Assembly (NCBI GenBank): GCA_947454235.1 | Contig: CANGIY010000013.1 | Span: forward strand, 48,388 to 112,387 | DNA: 64,000 nucleotides | DNA from: Chitinophagaceae bacterium | Lineage (GTDB): Bacteria > Bacteroidota > Bacteroidia > Chitinophagales > Chitinophagaceae | Reading direction: 5' to 3' | Part shown: one piece after another, positions 27,020-37,421 of the stretch | Layout of the letters: each line of letters begins with the position of its first letter | Numbering within the stretch: position 1 is the stretch's first letter | The notes under the pieces: generated by a model | What the model was told of the DNA's origin: nothing | The model's database searches: none | The model's input: only the letters and a program-made list of their open reading frames with translations | Made by a program: the position numbers and the translations under genes

Positions 27020-29566
27020 ATGGACTCGAATTTCTCATCAAAAGTAAAGGAAATCATTTCCTACAGCAGGGAAGAAGCACTTCGCCTTGGAAATGATTTT
27101 ATTGGCACCGAGCACTTGTTGCTGGGGCTGATAAGAGAAGGCGACGGAATGGCACTGAGGGTACTTCAAACGCTCGGCATAGACTTGTTCCGCCTTCGCA
27201 AAGAACTTGAATTAGCGATCAAGGATAAAAACAGTAAGCCAATTGTGAACATCAATAGCTTGCCACTCACAAAACAAGCTGAAAAAGTAATTCGCATTAC
27301 TGTTCTTGAAGCAAAATCACTGCGCAGTGCAACTGTTGAAACAGAGCACCTGATGCTCTCTATTCTTAAAAACCGCGACAACGTTGCAACGCAAATCATG
27401 AACCAAATGAATTTGGATTATGATCGCTTCCGCAACGAACTCACCATGTCGGGCGGTCAAAATCCTTCGGCTGATTTCGGCGACCCCGGTTCTGAAGATT
27501 TCGAAGACGACGAAGAAAAACGCCAATACCAGCAACGTAAAAGCACTGCTCAGGGTGGCGTAAAATCTAAAACTCCGGTATTGGATAACTACGGTCGTGA
27601 CATTACCAAAATTGCGGAACTCGGCAACCTAGATCCAATTGTAGGTCGTGAAGAAGAAATTGAGAGGGTATCTCAGATTCTTTCAAGAAGGAAGAAGAAC
27701 AACCCGATTTTGATTGGCGAACCCGGTGTTGGTAAAACAGCGATTGTTGAGGGACTTGCATTGAGAATCGTTCAAAGAAAAGTTTCGAGGGTTTTGTTCG
27801 ACAAGCGCGTAATAAGCCTTGATCTTGCCGCACTTGTTGCCGGTACAAAATACCGCGGTCAGTTCGAAGAAAGGATGAAAGCCATCATGAACGAACTTGA
27901 GAAGAACCGTGATGTGATTTTGTTCATCGACGAAATCCATACTATTGTAGGTGCAGGTGGTGCGTCTGGTTCGCTTGATGCTAGTAACATCTTCAAGCCT
28001 GCCTTAGCTCGTGGTGACCTCCAATGCATTGGAGCTTCTACGCTCGATGAATACAGAATGTACATCGAAAAAGACGGTGCACTCGACAGGCGCTTCCAAA
28101 AAGTGTTGGTTGAACCACCAAGTGTCGATGAAACAATCACCATCCTGAACAACATTAAGCCAAAATACGAAGACTTCCACAATGTTATCTTCGACAAAGA
28201 TGCCATTGAAGCGTGCGTAAAACTGAGCGACAGGTACATGACCGACCGCCTGTTGCCTGACAAAGCCATTGACGTAATGGACGAATCGGGTGCACGTGTA
28301 CACCTCAAAAACATCAATGTTCCTCAAAACATACTTGACCTCGAGAAAAAAATCGAAGAAATAAAACTCGAGAAGAACAAGGTTGTTAAGAGTCAACGCT
28401 TTGAGGAAGCTGCCGCATTGCGCGATAAAGAAAAAAGACTCGGCGAAGAACTTGATAAGGCAAAACTCGATTGGGAAGAGGAAGCTAAACATAAAAAGTA
28501 TCCTATATCTGAAGAAGATATCGCTGAAGTCATTCACATGATGACAGGTATACCTGTAATGCGTATGGTGGAGGCTGAAAGTGCTAAGCTGCGCAGGATG
28601 GACGATGACCTTAAAGGTGTTGTTGTTGGGCAGGATGAAGCCATTTCTAAAGTTGTGAAAGCCATTCAAAGGAATCGCGTAGGATTGAAAGACCCACGCA
28701 AACCAATTGGTTCATTCATATTCCTCGGTCCTACTGGTGTTGGTAAAACTGAGTTAGCCCGTGCTTTGGCTCGTTATATGTTCGACAGCGACGATGCGCT
28801 GGTGAGAATTGACATGAGCGAATACATGGAAAAATTCGCGCTTACCCGCCTTATTGGTGCGCCTCCGGGATATGTGGGTTATGAAGAAGGTGGTCAACTG
28901 ACCGAAAAAATCCGCAGAAAACCATATTCTGTGGTATTGCTGGACGAAATCGAAAAAGCACACCCGGATATCTACAACATATTGTTGCAAGTGCTTGACG
29001 ACGGTCAGCTTACCGATGGTCTTGGCCGCAAAGTTGATTTCAAGAACACGCTCATCATCATGACTTCTAATATTGGTGTACGCCAGTTGAAGGAATTCGG
29101 TACAGGTGTTGGTTTTGCAACTTCAGCAAAAGTGAATACGGCAGAAGAAACAGGCAAGGGTGTAATTGAAAAAGCGCTCAAGCGTTCGTTCTCGCCTGAA
29201 TTCCTGAACAGGATTGATGATGTAATCATTTTCAATGCACTTGAGGAGCAACATATTGGCAAGATTATCGAGATTATTATGAAAGATGTAATGAAACGCC
29301 TGAACACATTGGGCTTTAGTTTGCAACTTTCTGATGAAGCGAAAAAATTCATTGCTGAAAAAGGCTATGACCAACAATTCGGTGCGCGTCCACTACACAG
29401 GGCCATCCAAAAATATCTGGAAGACCCACTGGCCGAAGAAATTCTGAACCACAGAATCAAAGCCGGCGATGTTGTTACCGCTGACTTTAGCGAAACTGAA
29501 AAAAGGATAGTTTTTGTAATTAATCCAGCAAAAACTGAAGTGTCGCAGGAGTTTAAAGAAAATTAA
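27020..29566 (+). CDS. clpC: ClpC-type AAA+ unfoldase (Clp protease ATP-binding subunit)
   Basis: 848 aa, class I Hsp100. It unfolds substrates and feeds them to ClpP in the cytoplasm. The N-terminal double ClpN repeat (1-145) carries [23 protein letters not shown] domain 1 has Walker A GEPGVGKT and Walker [10 protein letters not shown]. The ClpC-specific middle domain with a UVR motif ([19 protein letters not shown]) follows. AAA domain 2 has [20 protein letters not shown] and a ClpP-docking loop region. The UVR-containing linker separates it from ClpB and ClpA. No mcsA/mcsB/ctsR neighbours, as expected for this phylum. A strong terminator follows. Confidence 0.96.
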   Translation: MDSNFSSKVKEIISYSREEALRLGNDFIGTEHLLLGLIREGDGMALRVLQTLGIDLFRLRKELELAIKDKNSKPIVNINSLPLTKQAEKVIRITVLEAKSLRSATVETEHLMLSILKNRDNVATQIMNQMNLDYDRFRNELTMSGGQNPSADFGDPGSEDFEDDEEKRQYQQRKSTAQGGVKSKTPVLDNYGRDITKIAELGNLDPIVGREEEIERVSQILSRRKKNNPILIGEPGVGKTAIVEGLALRIVQRKVSRVLFDKRVISLDLAALVAGTKYRGQFEERMKAIMNELEKNRDVILFIDEIHTIVGAGGASGSLDASNIFKPALARGDLQCIGASTLDEYRMYIEKDGALDRRFQKVLVEPPSVDETITILNNIKPKYEDFHNVIFDKDAIEACVKLSDRYMTDRLLPDKAIDVMDESGARVHLKNINVPQNILDLEKKIEEIKLEKNKVVKSQRFEEAAALRDKEKRLGEELDKAKLDWEEEAKHKKYPISEEDIAEVIHMMTGIPVMRMVEAESAKLRRMDDDLKGVVVGQDEAISKVVKAIQRNRVGLKDPRKPIGSFIFLGPTGVGKTELARALARYMFDSDDALVRIDMSEYMEKFALTRLIGAPPGYVGYEEGGQLTEKIRRKPYSVVLLDEIEKAHPDIYNILLQVLDDGQLTDGLGRKVDFKNTLIIMTSNIGVRQLKEFGTGVGFATSAKVNTAEETGKGVIEKALKRSFSPEFLNRIDDVIIFNALEEQHIGKIIEIIMKDVMKRLNTLGFSLQLSDEAKKFIAEKGYDQQFGARPLHRAIQKYLEDPLAEEILNHRIKAGDVVTADFSETEKRIVFVINPAKTEVSQEFKEN

Positions 29567-29656
29567 TTCTGATAAATTAGCTGAGATTGGCAGGCAGCGA
29601 AAACTGCATGACTGCAATTTTAAGTCTCAAAATTTACTCATCTGAATTCAGAATAG

Positions 29657-29695
29657 TAGAGGGAGTCTCATAAATCTGAGGCTCCCTCTATTTTT
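29657..29695 (+). terminator. terminator of clpC
   Basis: Stem TAGAGGGAG / CTCCCTCTA extended by CTCA / TGAG across one bulged position, followed by TTTTT, about 90 bases past the clpC stop. Confidence 0.9.
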
Positions 29696-29756
29696 ATCAC
29701 TAAAAACACCGAAATTTACAACGTATAAGATTCGGTTTTCAATGTAAGCATGAGCC
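29695..29756 (+). repeat. direct repeat: decayed copy of the uvrB 5' region
   Basis: Positions 29695-29726 are identical over 32 bases to 33135-33166, which runs into the uvrB start codon. The next 30 bases match the uvrB coding start at about 19 positions. In the uvrB frame this copy reads F.F.Q.....P then a stop where uvrB has F.L.Q.....P, and the ATG has become ATA. It is non-coding and looks like a remnant. Confidence 0.8.
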
Positions 29757-29943
29757 TTGAAGCAATCGATTCAAATAGAAATAAGGACGAAACTTTTTGT
29801 CTTTAAACGCACAAACGGCACTACAAGATAAGAACCTCATAATTTAAAAAAGAGGAGAAATTTCGCATTAACTTATCCTTTATTCATAAACACCCAACTA
29901 AAATATTTCACTAGGCGTCTTAATACATATAAAATGGACATTT

Positions 29944-32900
29944 ATGAAGAATATACTTCTTTTTTTACTGTTGGTCTTTTTAGGCTCTGAATCTTTTTCA
30001 AGGTCAATCAATGTCGTTGTTGTTCAAAGACCTTGCAATGGTAATGGCATTATTGCTGTTAACTACGCTGGGCTCGTGCCGGGGCGAGTAATTGAAATTA
30101 CAGGAAACTCATTTATGTACAATGATACAATTAGAACTGCTTCAGGTAGCGATACACTCAGAGGCTGGTTCGGTGGGATGGGGGATTACTGGTATTACGA
30201 TACAGCACGAATCTATGGAACTTTTGAAGGCAGCAGATTCTTTGTAAGTACAATTGATTCAATAGGTACATGCCCGCAACCAAGCGGCTTCAAACTGTTT
30301 ATTTCCAACGGTGTGCGCCCCTATCATGTCGCGTGGCGAGATTGGAGAGGCACGACAGTGGGTACAGACACTACTTTTTACTCAACCGTTCCGGGACGAT
30401 ATAAGTTTACAATAGTAGATTCACTTGGCTGCTCAGAATCTTCTGATTCAATAACAACACTTGATTCATTTGACATAAGAGTGCCGAGTATTGTGCCTAC
30501 AATAACTACAACAGTCGCAAACTGCAACAACGGCTCTGCAACTGTATCTAGTGTAGCAGGGGGAACTGCACCTTATAGATATTTATGGAACACCGGAGCA
30601 ACAACACCTACTATCAGCGGCCTTTCAAGAGGAAGTGTACAAGTAACAGTTTCTGACAGTTTTGGCTGTACAGGGTATCCGCGCTTAGCAACAATAAACC
30701 AGGCGGTTAGAATAATTGCCAACGCCGTTGTAACACCAGCCACCTGCACTGATTCAAATGGTCAGGTAATCGTTTTTGGATCAGGAGGCACGCCACCATA
30801 CACCTACAGATGGAGCAATGGAGCCACAAGTAATAACTTAACCGGTCTTAGTAGTCAATACCTGACTCTTTTGGTAACAGATGCGAACGGATGTACTGGA
30901 GATGGTGTCGCAGATATCACATCTACTTCACCTATCTATGCAAGTTACTCTACCGTTCCGGCATCATGTACCCGACCATCAGGCAGCGCTACACTGTCTC
31001 TTTCCGGTACCACAGGGCCGACTTCAATTGTATGGTATACCTACCCGGTTCAAACTGGACTGACTGCTTCAAATTTAAGACAAGGATCTTATTATTTTGA
31101 TATAACAGACAGCGTAGGCTGTACGGCAAGCGGTACAGTTACTATAGCCAATAACACTACTTTGTATGCCGACATCACACACTCCAATCCAATTTGTCCT
31201 TCAACTTCAGGAACAGCATCAGTGACCGCATCAGGGAGTGCGCCTCCATTTCGTTATTCATGGAGCACAGGCTCTACTTCATCAACTGCAGCATTTACCT
31301 CATTGGGCAGTATTTCGGTATTAGTTACTGACGATTCAGGTTGCACATTACGAACTAGTGCTTATATCGAATCAAGCTCGACATTAGCAACTCGTTTTGC
31401 AACCACCGATGCATCATGTATTTATAGTGCTGACGGGGTTGCCAGCGCGTATGTAACAGGTGGAAGACCACCGTATACTTACACATGGAGTACGGGTGCG
31501 ACCACTGGGTCAATCTCCGGACTAGAAAGGGGAAGCTATTCTTTACGGGTTTCTGACGCTTACGGATGTACCCAAACAGGACACGCTGCCATTGACTACA
31601 ACCACAGCAATGATTCATGCTATTGTACTGTAAAAGGAAAAGTTTTCCACGACAGAAATGTAAATTGTACGCTGGAGGCAGGAGAAGAAGGCGTAAGACA
31701 TATACAAATGCATATTACCGGCACCGGTTCGCATTGGCTGCATAGTATTGCATATACCTACACCGATGACTCCGGCAACTACTCATTCAAACTGCCAACA
31801 AGTAACGATACACTTTCTCAAACTGTACTCGGATTTTATCCTCTGGCATCGTGCCAGAACAATTTAATCCCAATAACTGTTTCTGCTCACTCGGGCTGTG
31901 TTATGACTTATAACTTCGCCGACACTGTCGTACCTATTCACGACATGCATGTAAGAACGTGGGACTACGTTTCTCCACCTGTTGTTGGACATACATATTA
32001 CCAAATTACTATAGCATCAAACGATGGTACAGTAAGCGAACCTGCTGTATTTGCAAGTTATAGAAATGACAACAATCTCGCATTCTCAACTATTTCTCCT
32101 GGTAGTACATACAGCTATCTTGGAAGTAATTATTTCAATAGCACCGGCACTTTTGATACAATAGCACCGGGTGAAGAAAGAACTTTCATGATGACCTACG
32201 GCGTTTCAACCAGCGTACCTATTGGCACTAATTGCCGTTATCGCGATACTATAGTTGCGCAACTGCCCGTATCAAACTGGACATCAGACTATTCTCCGTG
32301 GAACAATGTCTGTGATTTTCATACCAGAGTGGTGTCATCATTTGACCCTAACTTTAAAGAAGTTTACCCACAAGGCACAGGTCCCGAACACATTATTGCA
32401 CAAACCGACACGAATCTTGAATACATGATTCACTTTCAAAATACGGGTTCATGGAATGCTGAAAACATTGTTGTAGTTGATACACTAGACCCAAATATTG
32501 ACCCAACTTCACTTGTACCCGGGTATAAAAGCCATAATTGCAGGGTTGAACTTTCAGACTATGGTGTTGTCAAATTTTATTTCGACAACATTAATCTGGT
32601 TCCCCAGTACAACGATGAATTGCTTAGTCAGGGCATGTTCACATATACAGTAAAAATGCGCAGCGGCTTACCAATGGGAACGATTATTAGGAACAATGCT
32701 GACATTTACTTCGATTATAACGCTCCAATAAAAACAAACACAGCCTTCAATCAAATTGGCATCCCTGACACTGTAAATCAAGTTATAAATATCAATAACA
32801 AATCTGTTAAAAACTGCATTATTGCGCCAAACCCTGCAAGCAACAACTTCAAAATTTTATTCAACAATGCTGTAACCGACAACGTACAGATTACAGTTTT

Positions 32901-33060
32901 GGACATTGCTGGAAAGGTTGTTTTCACTGATCATTTTGCAATGACGCAATCGAATGCAACAGAACCAATTGATTGCTCTACACTGCAAACAGGAATTTAT
33001 CTGGTGAACATTGCAACCGGCAACCAAAGTGAAACACATAAACTGGTGATTACGAAATAA
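29944..33060 (+). CDS. secreted SprB-type repeat protein, DUF7619 plus T9SS type A
   Basis: 1038 aa. Signal peptide 1-19 (MKNILLFLLLVFLGSESFS). Several SprB-like repeats of about 75 aa (about 175-545) carry the pattern C..GSA.V...GG..PY.Y.WSTGAT...ISGL..GSY...V.D..GCT. A SdrD-B-like domain starts at about 553 (CTVKGKVFHDRNVNCTLEAG). A DUF7619-type domain follows (about 795-935; DPNFKEVYPQGTGPEHI, then NNADIYFDYNAPIKTN) and a type A T9SS sorting domain (about 955-1038). SprB is the surface adhesin of gliding Flavobacteria, so a motility or surface-binding role is possible. It lies between clpC and uvrB and is flanked by a direct repeat. Confidence 0.9.
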   Translation: MKNILLFLLLVFLGSESFSRSINVVVVQRPCNGNGIIAVNYAGLVPGRVIEITGNSFMYNDTIRTASGSDTLRGWFGGMGDYWYYDTARIYGTFEGSRFFVSTIDSIGTCPQPSGFKLFISNGVRPYHVAWRDWRGTTVGTDTTFYSTVPGRYKFTIVDSLGCSESSDSITTLDSFDIRVPSIVPTITTTVANCNNGSATVSSVAGGTAPYRYLWNTGATTPTISGLSRGSVQVTVSDSFGCTGYPRLATINQAVRIIANAVVTPATCTDSNGQVIVFGSGGTPPYTYRWSNGATSNNLTGLSSQYLTLLVTDANGCTGDGVADITSTSPIYASYSTVPASCTRPSGSATLSLSGTTGPTSIVWYTYPVQTGLTASNLRQGSYYFDITDSVGCTASGTVTIANNTTLYADITHSNPICPSTSGTASVTASGSAPPFRYSWSTGSTSSTAAFTSLGSISVLVTDDSGCTLRTSAYIESSSTLATRFATTDASCIYSADGVASAYVTGGRPPYTYTWSTGATTGSISGLERGSYSLRVSDAYGCTQTGHAAIDYNHSNDSCYCTVKGKVFHDRNVNCTLEAGEEGVRHIQMHITGTGSHWLHSIAYTYTDDSGNYSFKLPTSNDTLSQTVLGFYPLASCQNNLIPITVSAHSGCVMTYNFADTVVPIHDMHVRTWDYVSPPVVGHTYYQITIASNDGTVSEPAVFASYRNDNNLAFSTISPGSTYSYLGSNYFNSTGTFDTIAPGEERTFMMTYGVSTSVPIGTNCRYRDTIVAQLPVSNWTSDYSPWNNVCDFHTRVVSSFDPNFKEVYPQGTGPEHIIAQTDTNLEYMIHFQNTGSWNAENIVVVDTLDPNIDPTSLVPGYKSHNCRVELSDYGVVKFYFDNINLVPQYNDELLSQGMFTYTVKMRSGLPMGTIIRNNADIYFDYNAPIKTNTAFNQIGIPDTVNQVININNKSVKNCIIAPNPASNNFKILFNNAVTDNVQITVLDIAGKVVFTDHFAMTQSNATEPIDCSTLQTGIYLVNIATGNQSETHKLVITK

Positions 33061-33079
33061 ACGTAAATCAACCGATTGG

Positions 33080-33117
33080 AAAAGGGATGAAGCACTGGAA
33101 CTGCTTCGTCCCTTTTT
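33080..33117 (+). terminator. terminator of the SprB-type gene
   Basis: Stem AAAAGGGA.GAAGCA / TGCTTC.TCCCTTTT with a 7-base loop and a T-run, 20 bases past the stop. Confidence 0.9.
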
Positions 33118-33134
33118 CGTTAAAAAAACTGCGA

Positions 33135-33196
33135 TATCACTAAAAACACCGAAATTTACAACGTATGAAATTCGACCTGCAAAGTGAGTACAAGCC
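33135..33196 (+). repeat. direct repeat: intact uvrB 5' region
   Basis: Intact partner of the repeat at 29695-29756, offset exactly 3440 bases. It covers the uvrB upstream region and the first ten codons. Confidence 0.8.
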
Positions 33197-35195
33197 CTCG
33201 GGAGACCAACCAGAAGCCATCAGGCAGTTGGTCAAGGGTGTCAACGAGGGTGAAAAGTCGCAAGTATTACTGGGTGTAACAGGTTCCGGTAAAACGTTTA
33301 CGGTTGCCAATGTTATTCAACAAACCGGCAAGCCGACATTGGTGCTTACCCACAACAAAACACTTGTGGCGCAGCTCTATGGCGAATTTCGTCAGTTCTT
33401 CCCTAACAATGCAGTTGAGTACTTTGTTTCATACTACGATTACTACCAGCCTGAAGCCTACATGCCGGTATCTGATACCTACATTGAAAAAGACCTTTCG
33501 ATTAATGAAGAACTGGAAAAACTAAGGCTCAGAGCTACAGCCAGTCTTTTAAGCGGACGTAGGGATATTATTGTTGTTGCATCGGTTTCGTGTATTTACG
33601 GTATTGGTAACCCTACCGAATACGCCAACAGCATCATAAGACTTGAACCCGGACAAAATATTGGCAGAAACCACTTTTTGCACTTGTTGGTTAATTCGCT
33701 GTACCTGCGTAGTCAAGGCGAATTTCAAAGAGGCTCTTTCAGGGTGAATGGAGATACAGTGGATATCAACCTGCCTTATGTTGACTATGGCTACAGAATT
33801 ACTTTTTTCGGCGATGAGATTGAAGAAATTGAAAGCTTTGAAACCGATTCAGGTAAAAGAATTTCGAAAATGGACTATGCGGCTATTTTCCCTGCCAACC
33901 TGTACATAGCTCCCAAAGATCAAATGGCGCAAATCATCTACGACATTCAGTCTGAGATGTTTGAGCAAGTGGAATATTTCAAAAAACTGGGTAAAAACGT
34001 AGAAGCACAACGCATCAAAGACCGTGTAACCTATGACTTAGAAATGATTCAGGAACTGGGGTATTGCAGTGGCATCGAAAACTATTCACGTTTTCTCGAC
34101 CGCAGGAATCCCGGCACCCGCCCCTTCTGCCTGATTGATTATTTCCCTAAAGACTTTTTACTTGTTATTGATGAGAGCCACGTAACCATTCCCCAAATAA
34201 GCGGCATGTATGGCGGCGACAGAAGCCGAAAAATGACACTTGTTGATTTTGGTTTCCGACTGCCTTCGGCACTTGATAACAGACCTTTGAATTTCTATGA
34301 ATTCGAGTCAATATTGAATCAGGTGGTATTTGTTTCTGCAACGCCCGGCAAGTACGAAATGGAGCAATGCGAAGGTGTGGTGGTTGAACAAATTGTGCGC
34401 CCAACAGGACTTTTAGACCCGCCAATTGAAATAAGACCAAGCATCAATCAGGTCGATGATTTGCTTGATGAAATTGATAAAAGAATTAAAGCCGGAGACC
34501 GTGTGTTGGTGACCACCCTCACTAAGCGCATGGCTGAAGAATTGGATAAATACCTCAAGCGCATCAACATCAGTTCACGATACATTCACTCGGAAGTAGA
34601 TACGCTGGAACGGGTGGAAATATTGAGGGATTTGCGATTGGGGAATATCAATGTATTGGTGGGTGTAAACCTATTGAGGGAAGGTCTTGACCTTCCGGAA
34701 GTATCTTTGATGGCGGTGATGGATGCCGACAAGGAGGGCTTTTTGCGTGACGAGCGTTCATTGACTCAGATGGCAGGACGTGCGGCAAGGAATGCACAAG
34801 GTTTGGTTATTTTCTATGCCGATAGAATTACGGTTTCTATGCAACGTACCATTGATGAAACTTCGCGTCGCCGTGACAAACAAATCAAACACAACCAGGA
34901 ACACGGCATTACGCCAAAAACAGTGTACAAATCTATTGCTCAAATCATGGGGCAGACATCGGTACTGGATATCAAGGGCTATGACGAAACAAGCTCTTTG
35001 GCAGTTTCTGGCGAAAGTTTGTCAATCGCTGCTGAACCAGAAGTGCAATATGTTTCTGCAACTCAACTGGAAAAACTAATTGCCAAAACCAAGAAGGAAA
35101 TGGAGAAATCCGCCAAGGACATGGACTTCATGGAAGCAGCCCGCCTACGCGACAAAATGCTCGGATTCCAAAAGCAGTTAGATGCAATGAAATAG
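33165..35195 (+). CDS. uvrB: excinuclease ABC subunit B
   Basis: 676 aa, the damage-verifying helicase-like subunit of nucleotide excision repair. Walker A GVTGSGKTFT (about 38-46), the beta-hairpin that inserts into DNA (YYDYYQPEAYMP, about 92-103), the DESH box (LLVIDESH), helicase motifs V and VI (GVNLLREGLDLPEV, QMAGRAARN) and a C-terminal UVR domain (MDFMEAARLRDKMLGFQ) that contacts UvrC. Full length. Its own upstream sequence is duplicated 3.4 kb earlier; no good TAnnTTTG box is seen directly before it. Confidence 0.97.
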   Translation: MKFDLQSEYKPSGDQPEAIRQLVKGVNEGEKSQVLLGVTGSGKTFTVANVIQQTGKPTLVLTHNKTLVAQLYGEFRQFFPNNAVEYFVSYYDYYQPEAYMPVSDTYIEKDLSINEELEKLRLRATASLLSGRRDIIVVASVSCIYGIGNPTEYANSIIRLEPGQNIGRNHFLHLLVNSLYLRSQGEFQRGSFRVNGDTVDINLPYVDYGYRITFFGDEIEEIESFETDSGKRISKMDYAAIFPANLYIAPKDQMAQIIYDIQSEMFEQVEYFKKLGKNVEAQRIKDRVTYDLEMIQELGYCSGIENYSRFLDRRNPGTRPFCLIDYFPKDFLLVIDESHVTIPQISGMYGGDRSRKMTLVDFGFRLPSALDNRPLNFYEFESILNQVVFVSATPGKYEMEQCEGVVVEQIVRPTGLLDPPIEIRPSINQVDDLLDEIDKRIKAGDRVLVTTLTKRMAEELDKYLKRINISSRYIHSEVDTLERVEILRDLRLGNINVLVGVNLLREGLDLPEVSLMAVMDADKEGFLRDERSLTQMAGRAARNAQGLVIFYADRITVSMQRTIDETSRRRDKQIKHNQEHGITPKTVYKSIAQIMGQTSVLDIKGYDETSSLAVSGESLSIAAEPEVQYVSATQLEKLIAKTKKEMEKSAKDMDFMEAARLRDKMLGFQKQLDAMK

Positions 35196-35222
35196 GCAAA
35201 TCACTGGGAAATACAACAATTA

Positions 35223-35435
35223 CTAGTAGAACTTGCGTTTCCCTTCCGTAAATTGATTGTGCACCTCCTTAATTGCGTCTGTTGACAGACTAGGATAAGC
35301 CTCTAATAAATCGCTGACTGTTGCACCTTGGGCAAATCGTTCAAGTATTAAATCGACTGAAATCCTCGTGTTTTTGAATACTGGCTTTCCTAAAAGCACT
35401 TCAGGTCTAGATTCAATGTAATTACGATAGTCCAT
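35223..35435 (-). CDS. DUF433 family protein (orphan antitoxin-like)
   Basis: 70 aa, small helical DNA-binding-like protein. The family signature is clear: YIESRPEVLLGKPVFKNTRISVDLILERFAQGATVSDLLEAYPSL. DUF433 genes often precede a PIN-like DUF5615 toxin gene and are read as VapB-type antitoxins. Here uvrB ends 27 bases beyond this gene's stop, so there is no room for a partner. It is either a solitary regulator or a remnant of a toxin-antitoxin pair. Confidence 0.85.
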   Translation of the reverse strand: MDYRNYIESRPEVLLGKPVFKNTRISVDLILERFAQGATVSDLLEAYPSLSTDAIKEVHNQFTEGKRKFY

Positions 35436-35491
35436 TGATTAAAACCCTACTCAAATATAACAAAAATCCATCAATAAAACATCAACCACAC

Positions 35492-37087
35492 TTACGCCAT
35501 TGCCGTCTTGAACTCACTTGTAAAGTGGAATTCAATATCTGGGTTGTTTTGGCGCTCGGTGTTGAGGAACCATTCGCTTTGTGCGAGGTATACCAGATTA
35601 CCGTCTTTGTCGTGCATGATGTTGCTGTGTTTGAACCTGATGAAGTCGTCAATGGCTTTCTTATCGCCTGTTATCCAGCAAGCCTTGTAGAACGACAATG
35701 GCGTAAACGAACAAGACGCACCGTATTCCTGCAACAGCCTATATTGTATTACCTCAAATTGGAGTTCACCCACACAACCAATGATTTTACGGTTGCCACC
35801 GTGTTGCGTGAACAACTGTGCTACACCCTCATCAGTAAGCTGCATGATGCCTTTTTCAAGCTGCTTGGTCTTCATTGGGTCTTTGTTCACAAGTTCCTTG
35901 AATATTTCAGGAGAGAAAACAGGAATACCCGTAAACTGCATTTGTTCATTGCCCTCTACCAAAGTATCCCCAATTTTAAAGTTACCTGTATCGAACAAAC
36001 CAACAACATCGCCCGGGAACGCCTCTTCGATCACGTCTTTTTCACGCGCCATGAAGGTATAAGGATTACTGAAACGAATATCCTTACCCAATCGACAATG
36101 CTTGTAATAGGTATTCCTTGAGAACTTACCCGAACACACCCTCAAAAACGCAATCCTATCGCGGTGGCGTGGATCTAGGTTAGCGTGAATTTTAAATACA
36201 AAGCCTGTGAACTTAGATTCATCTGGCTGTACAAAACGCTTATCGGTTGCCCTGCCTAAAGGCGTTGGCGCAACATGAATGAATGTATCAAGCAATTCCT
36301 TAACACCGAAGTTGTTTACCGCAGAACCGAAAAACACAGGTGCTACCCTGCCTTCAAGGTAATCTTCAACATTCAATGCTCCGTAAACCCCTTGCAGTAA
36401 TTCAACATCTTCGCGCAATTGAGCCGCATCTCTTTCTCCCACTTTTTGATCGAGCAAAGGATCGTTAATGTCATCGATAGGCAATGAGTTTTCTTCTGTC
36501 GACTTTTGTCCTGAAGTGAAAAGGTTTAGGCTGCTATCAAATAAGTTATAGACGCCTTTGAATTCTTTACCCATGTTAATAGGCCAGGAAAGCGGGTGCA
36601 ATGAAATTTTTAATTCTTTTTCAATCTCATCAATCAAATCGAACGGGAACTTACCATCGCGGTCTAACTTGTTAACGAAGACGATTACCGGCGTATCGCG
36701 CATACGGCACACCTCCATCAGTTTACGTGTTTGTTCTTCGACGCCATTCACACTATCAACCACAAGAATAACGCTATCTACAGCCGTAAGCGTACGATAA
36801 GTATCTTCGGCGAAGTCCTTGTGACCGGGAGTATCGAGGAGGTTTACAAGTATATCCTTGTACTCAAAGCTCATTACTGAAGTAGCCACCGAGATACCCC
36901 TCTGGCGTTCAATCTCCATGAAGTCGCTGGTAGCATGCTTTTTAATTTTATTGCTCTTAACCGCACCTGCCACCTGAATCGCACCACCAAAAAGGAGGAG
37001 CTTTTCTGTGAGCGTGGTTTTACCGGCATCCGGGTGAGAAATAATGGCAAATGTCCGGCGTTTGGCTATTTCAGTTTCGTTACTCAT
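35492..37087 (-). CDS. prfC: peptide chain release factor 3
   Basis: 531 aa GTPase that removes RF1/RF2 from the ribosome after termination. G1 [22 protein letters not shown] region, G2/switch [20 protein letters not shown]3 DTPGHKDF, G4 NKLDRDG. An EF-Tu-like domain II and a class-specific C-terminal domain follow ([29 protein letters not shown]). The [17 protein letters not shown] stretch distinguishes RF3 from EF-G. A promoter box lies about 60 bases upstream. Monocistronic. Confidence 0.96.
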   Translation of the reverse strand: MSNETEIAKRRTFAIISHPDAGKTTLTEKLLLFGGAIQVAGAVKSNKIKKHATSDFMEIERQRGISVATSVMSFEYKDILVNLLDTPGHKDFAEDTYRTLTAVDSVILVVDSVNGVEEQTRKLMEVCRMRDTPVIVFVNKLDRDGKFPFDLIDEIEKELKISLHPLSWPINMGKEFKGVYNLFDSSLNLFTSGQKSTEENSLPIDDINDPLLDQKVGERDAAQLREDVELLQGVYGALNVEDYLEGRVAPVFFGSAVNNFGVKELLDTFIHVAPTPLGRATDKRFVQPDESKFTGFVFKIHANLDPRHRDRIAFLRVCSGKFSRNTYYKHCRLGKDIRFSNPYTFMAREKDVIEEAFPGDVVGLFDTGNFKIGDTLVEGNEQMQFTGIPVFSPEIFKELVNKDPMKTKQLEKGIMQLTDEGVAQLFTQHGGNRKIIGCVGELQFEVIQYRLLQEYGASCSFTPLSFYKACWITGDKKAIDDFIRFKHSNIMHDKDGNLVYLAQSEWFLNTERQNNPDIEFHFTSEFKTAMA

Positions 37088-37145
37088 TGATGATGCTTTT
37101 GGTCGTTCAGACTTATTTAAACAACCATACTTTTAAAAAATCGTG

Positions 37146-37153
37146 CAAAGGTA
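37146..37153 (-). promoter_or_regulatory. -7 promoter box for prfC
   Basis: TACCTTTG on the minus strand, 58 bases before the prfC start. Confidence 0.5.
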
Positions 37154-37202
37154 AGCCGAAATAGCGGTAACACCTGAAAAATGCGTCATTTTAAACAGTA
37201 GT

Positions 37203-37368
37203 TAAGTGAAGATGACAAAATAAATGCCACCATTTCAATCATTCTGTTCCATTTCTGCGTCGATGCAAAAGTCCTTAAATAGTTCACTATGCTCGGATTT
37301 TGCGCCTAGCACAAAAGAAATATAATAATTAAACTTGATAGAACTTGTTTCGTCAACTTCACTAATTT
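37203..37368. mobile_element. MITE-like element, copy 1
   Basis: 166 bases with terminal inverted repeats: the left end TAAGTGAAGATGACAAAAT pairs with the reverse complement of the right end (T.AGTGAAGTTGACGAAA). The same 166 bases occur at 50963-51128 with about 10 substitutions and no indels. The interior is not coding. An inner inverted pair (GCAAAAGTCC near 37265, GGATTTTGC near 37296) would let most of the element fold into one long hairpin. No transposase is nearby. It sits in the divergent prfC/small membrane protein region. Confidence 0.8.
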
Positions 37369-37395
37369 AATAATCGCTACGAGGTCGCAGTTCCG

Positions 37396-37403
37396 TATCT
37401 TTG
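37396..37403 (+). promoter_or_regulatory. -7 promoter box for the small membrane protein gene
   Basis: TATCTTTG, 18 bases before the ATG at 37422. It lies outside the MITE-like element, 27 bases from its right end. Confidence 0.5.
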
Positions 37404-37421
37404 TAAAAACCATTTTTGTCA

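Larger units (their letters stand above)
29567..29943. other. clpC to SprB-type gene intergenic region
   Basis: 377 bases. It contains the clpC terminator (29657-29695) and a decayed copy of the uvrB promoter/5' end (29695-29756). The remaining AT-rich stretch of about 190 bases before the ATG at 29944 shows no ORF or RNA that I can recognise. Confidence 0.6.
37088..37421. other. divergent intergenic region prfC / small membrane protein
   Basis: 334 bases. It holds the prfC -7 box, MITE-like copy 1 (half of the region) and the -7 box of the plus-strand gene. Confidence 0.7.

Noticed and set aside
28004..28669. 221-codon minus-strand frame inside clpC
   Set aside because: Antisense to the conserved AAA+ domains of clpC; no motif or promoter of its own.
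35435..36121. 228-codon plus-strand frame inside prfC
   Set aside because: Antisense to prfC, low-complexity translation without a domain pattern.
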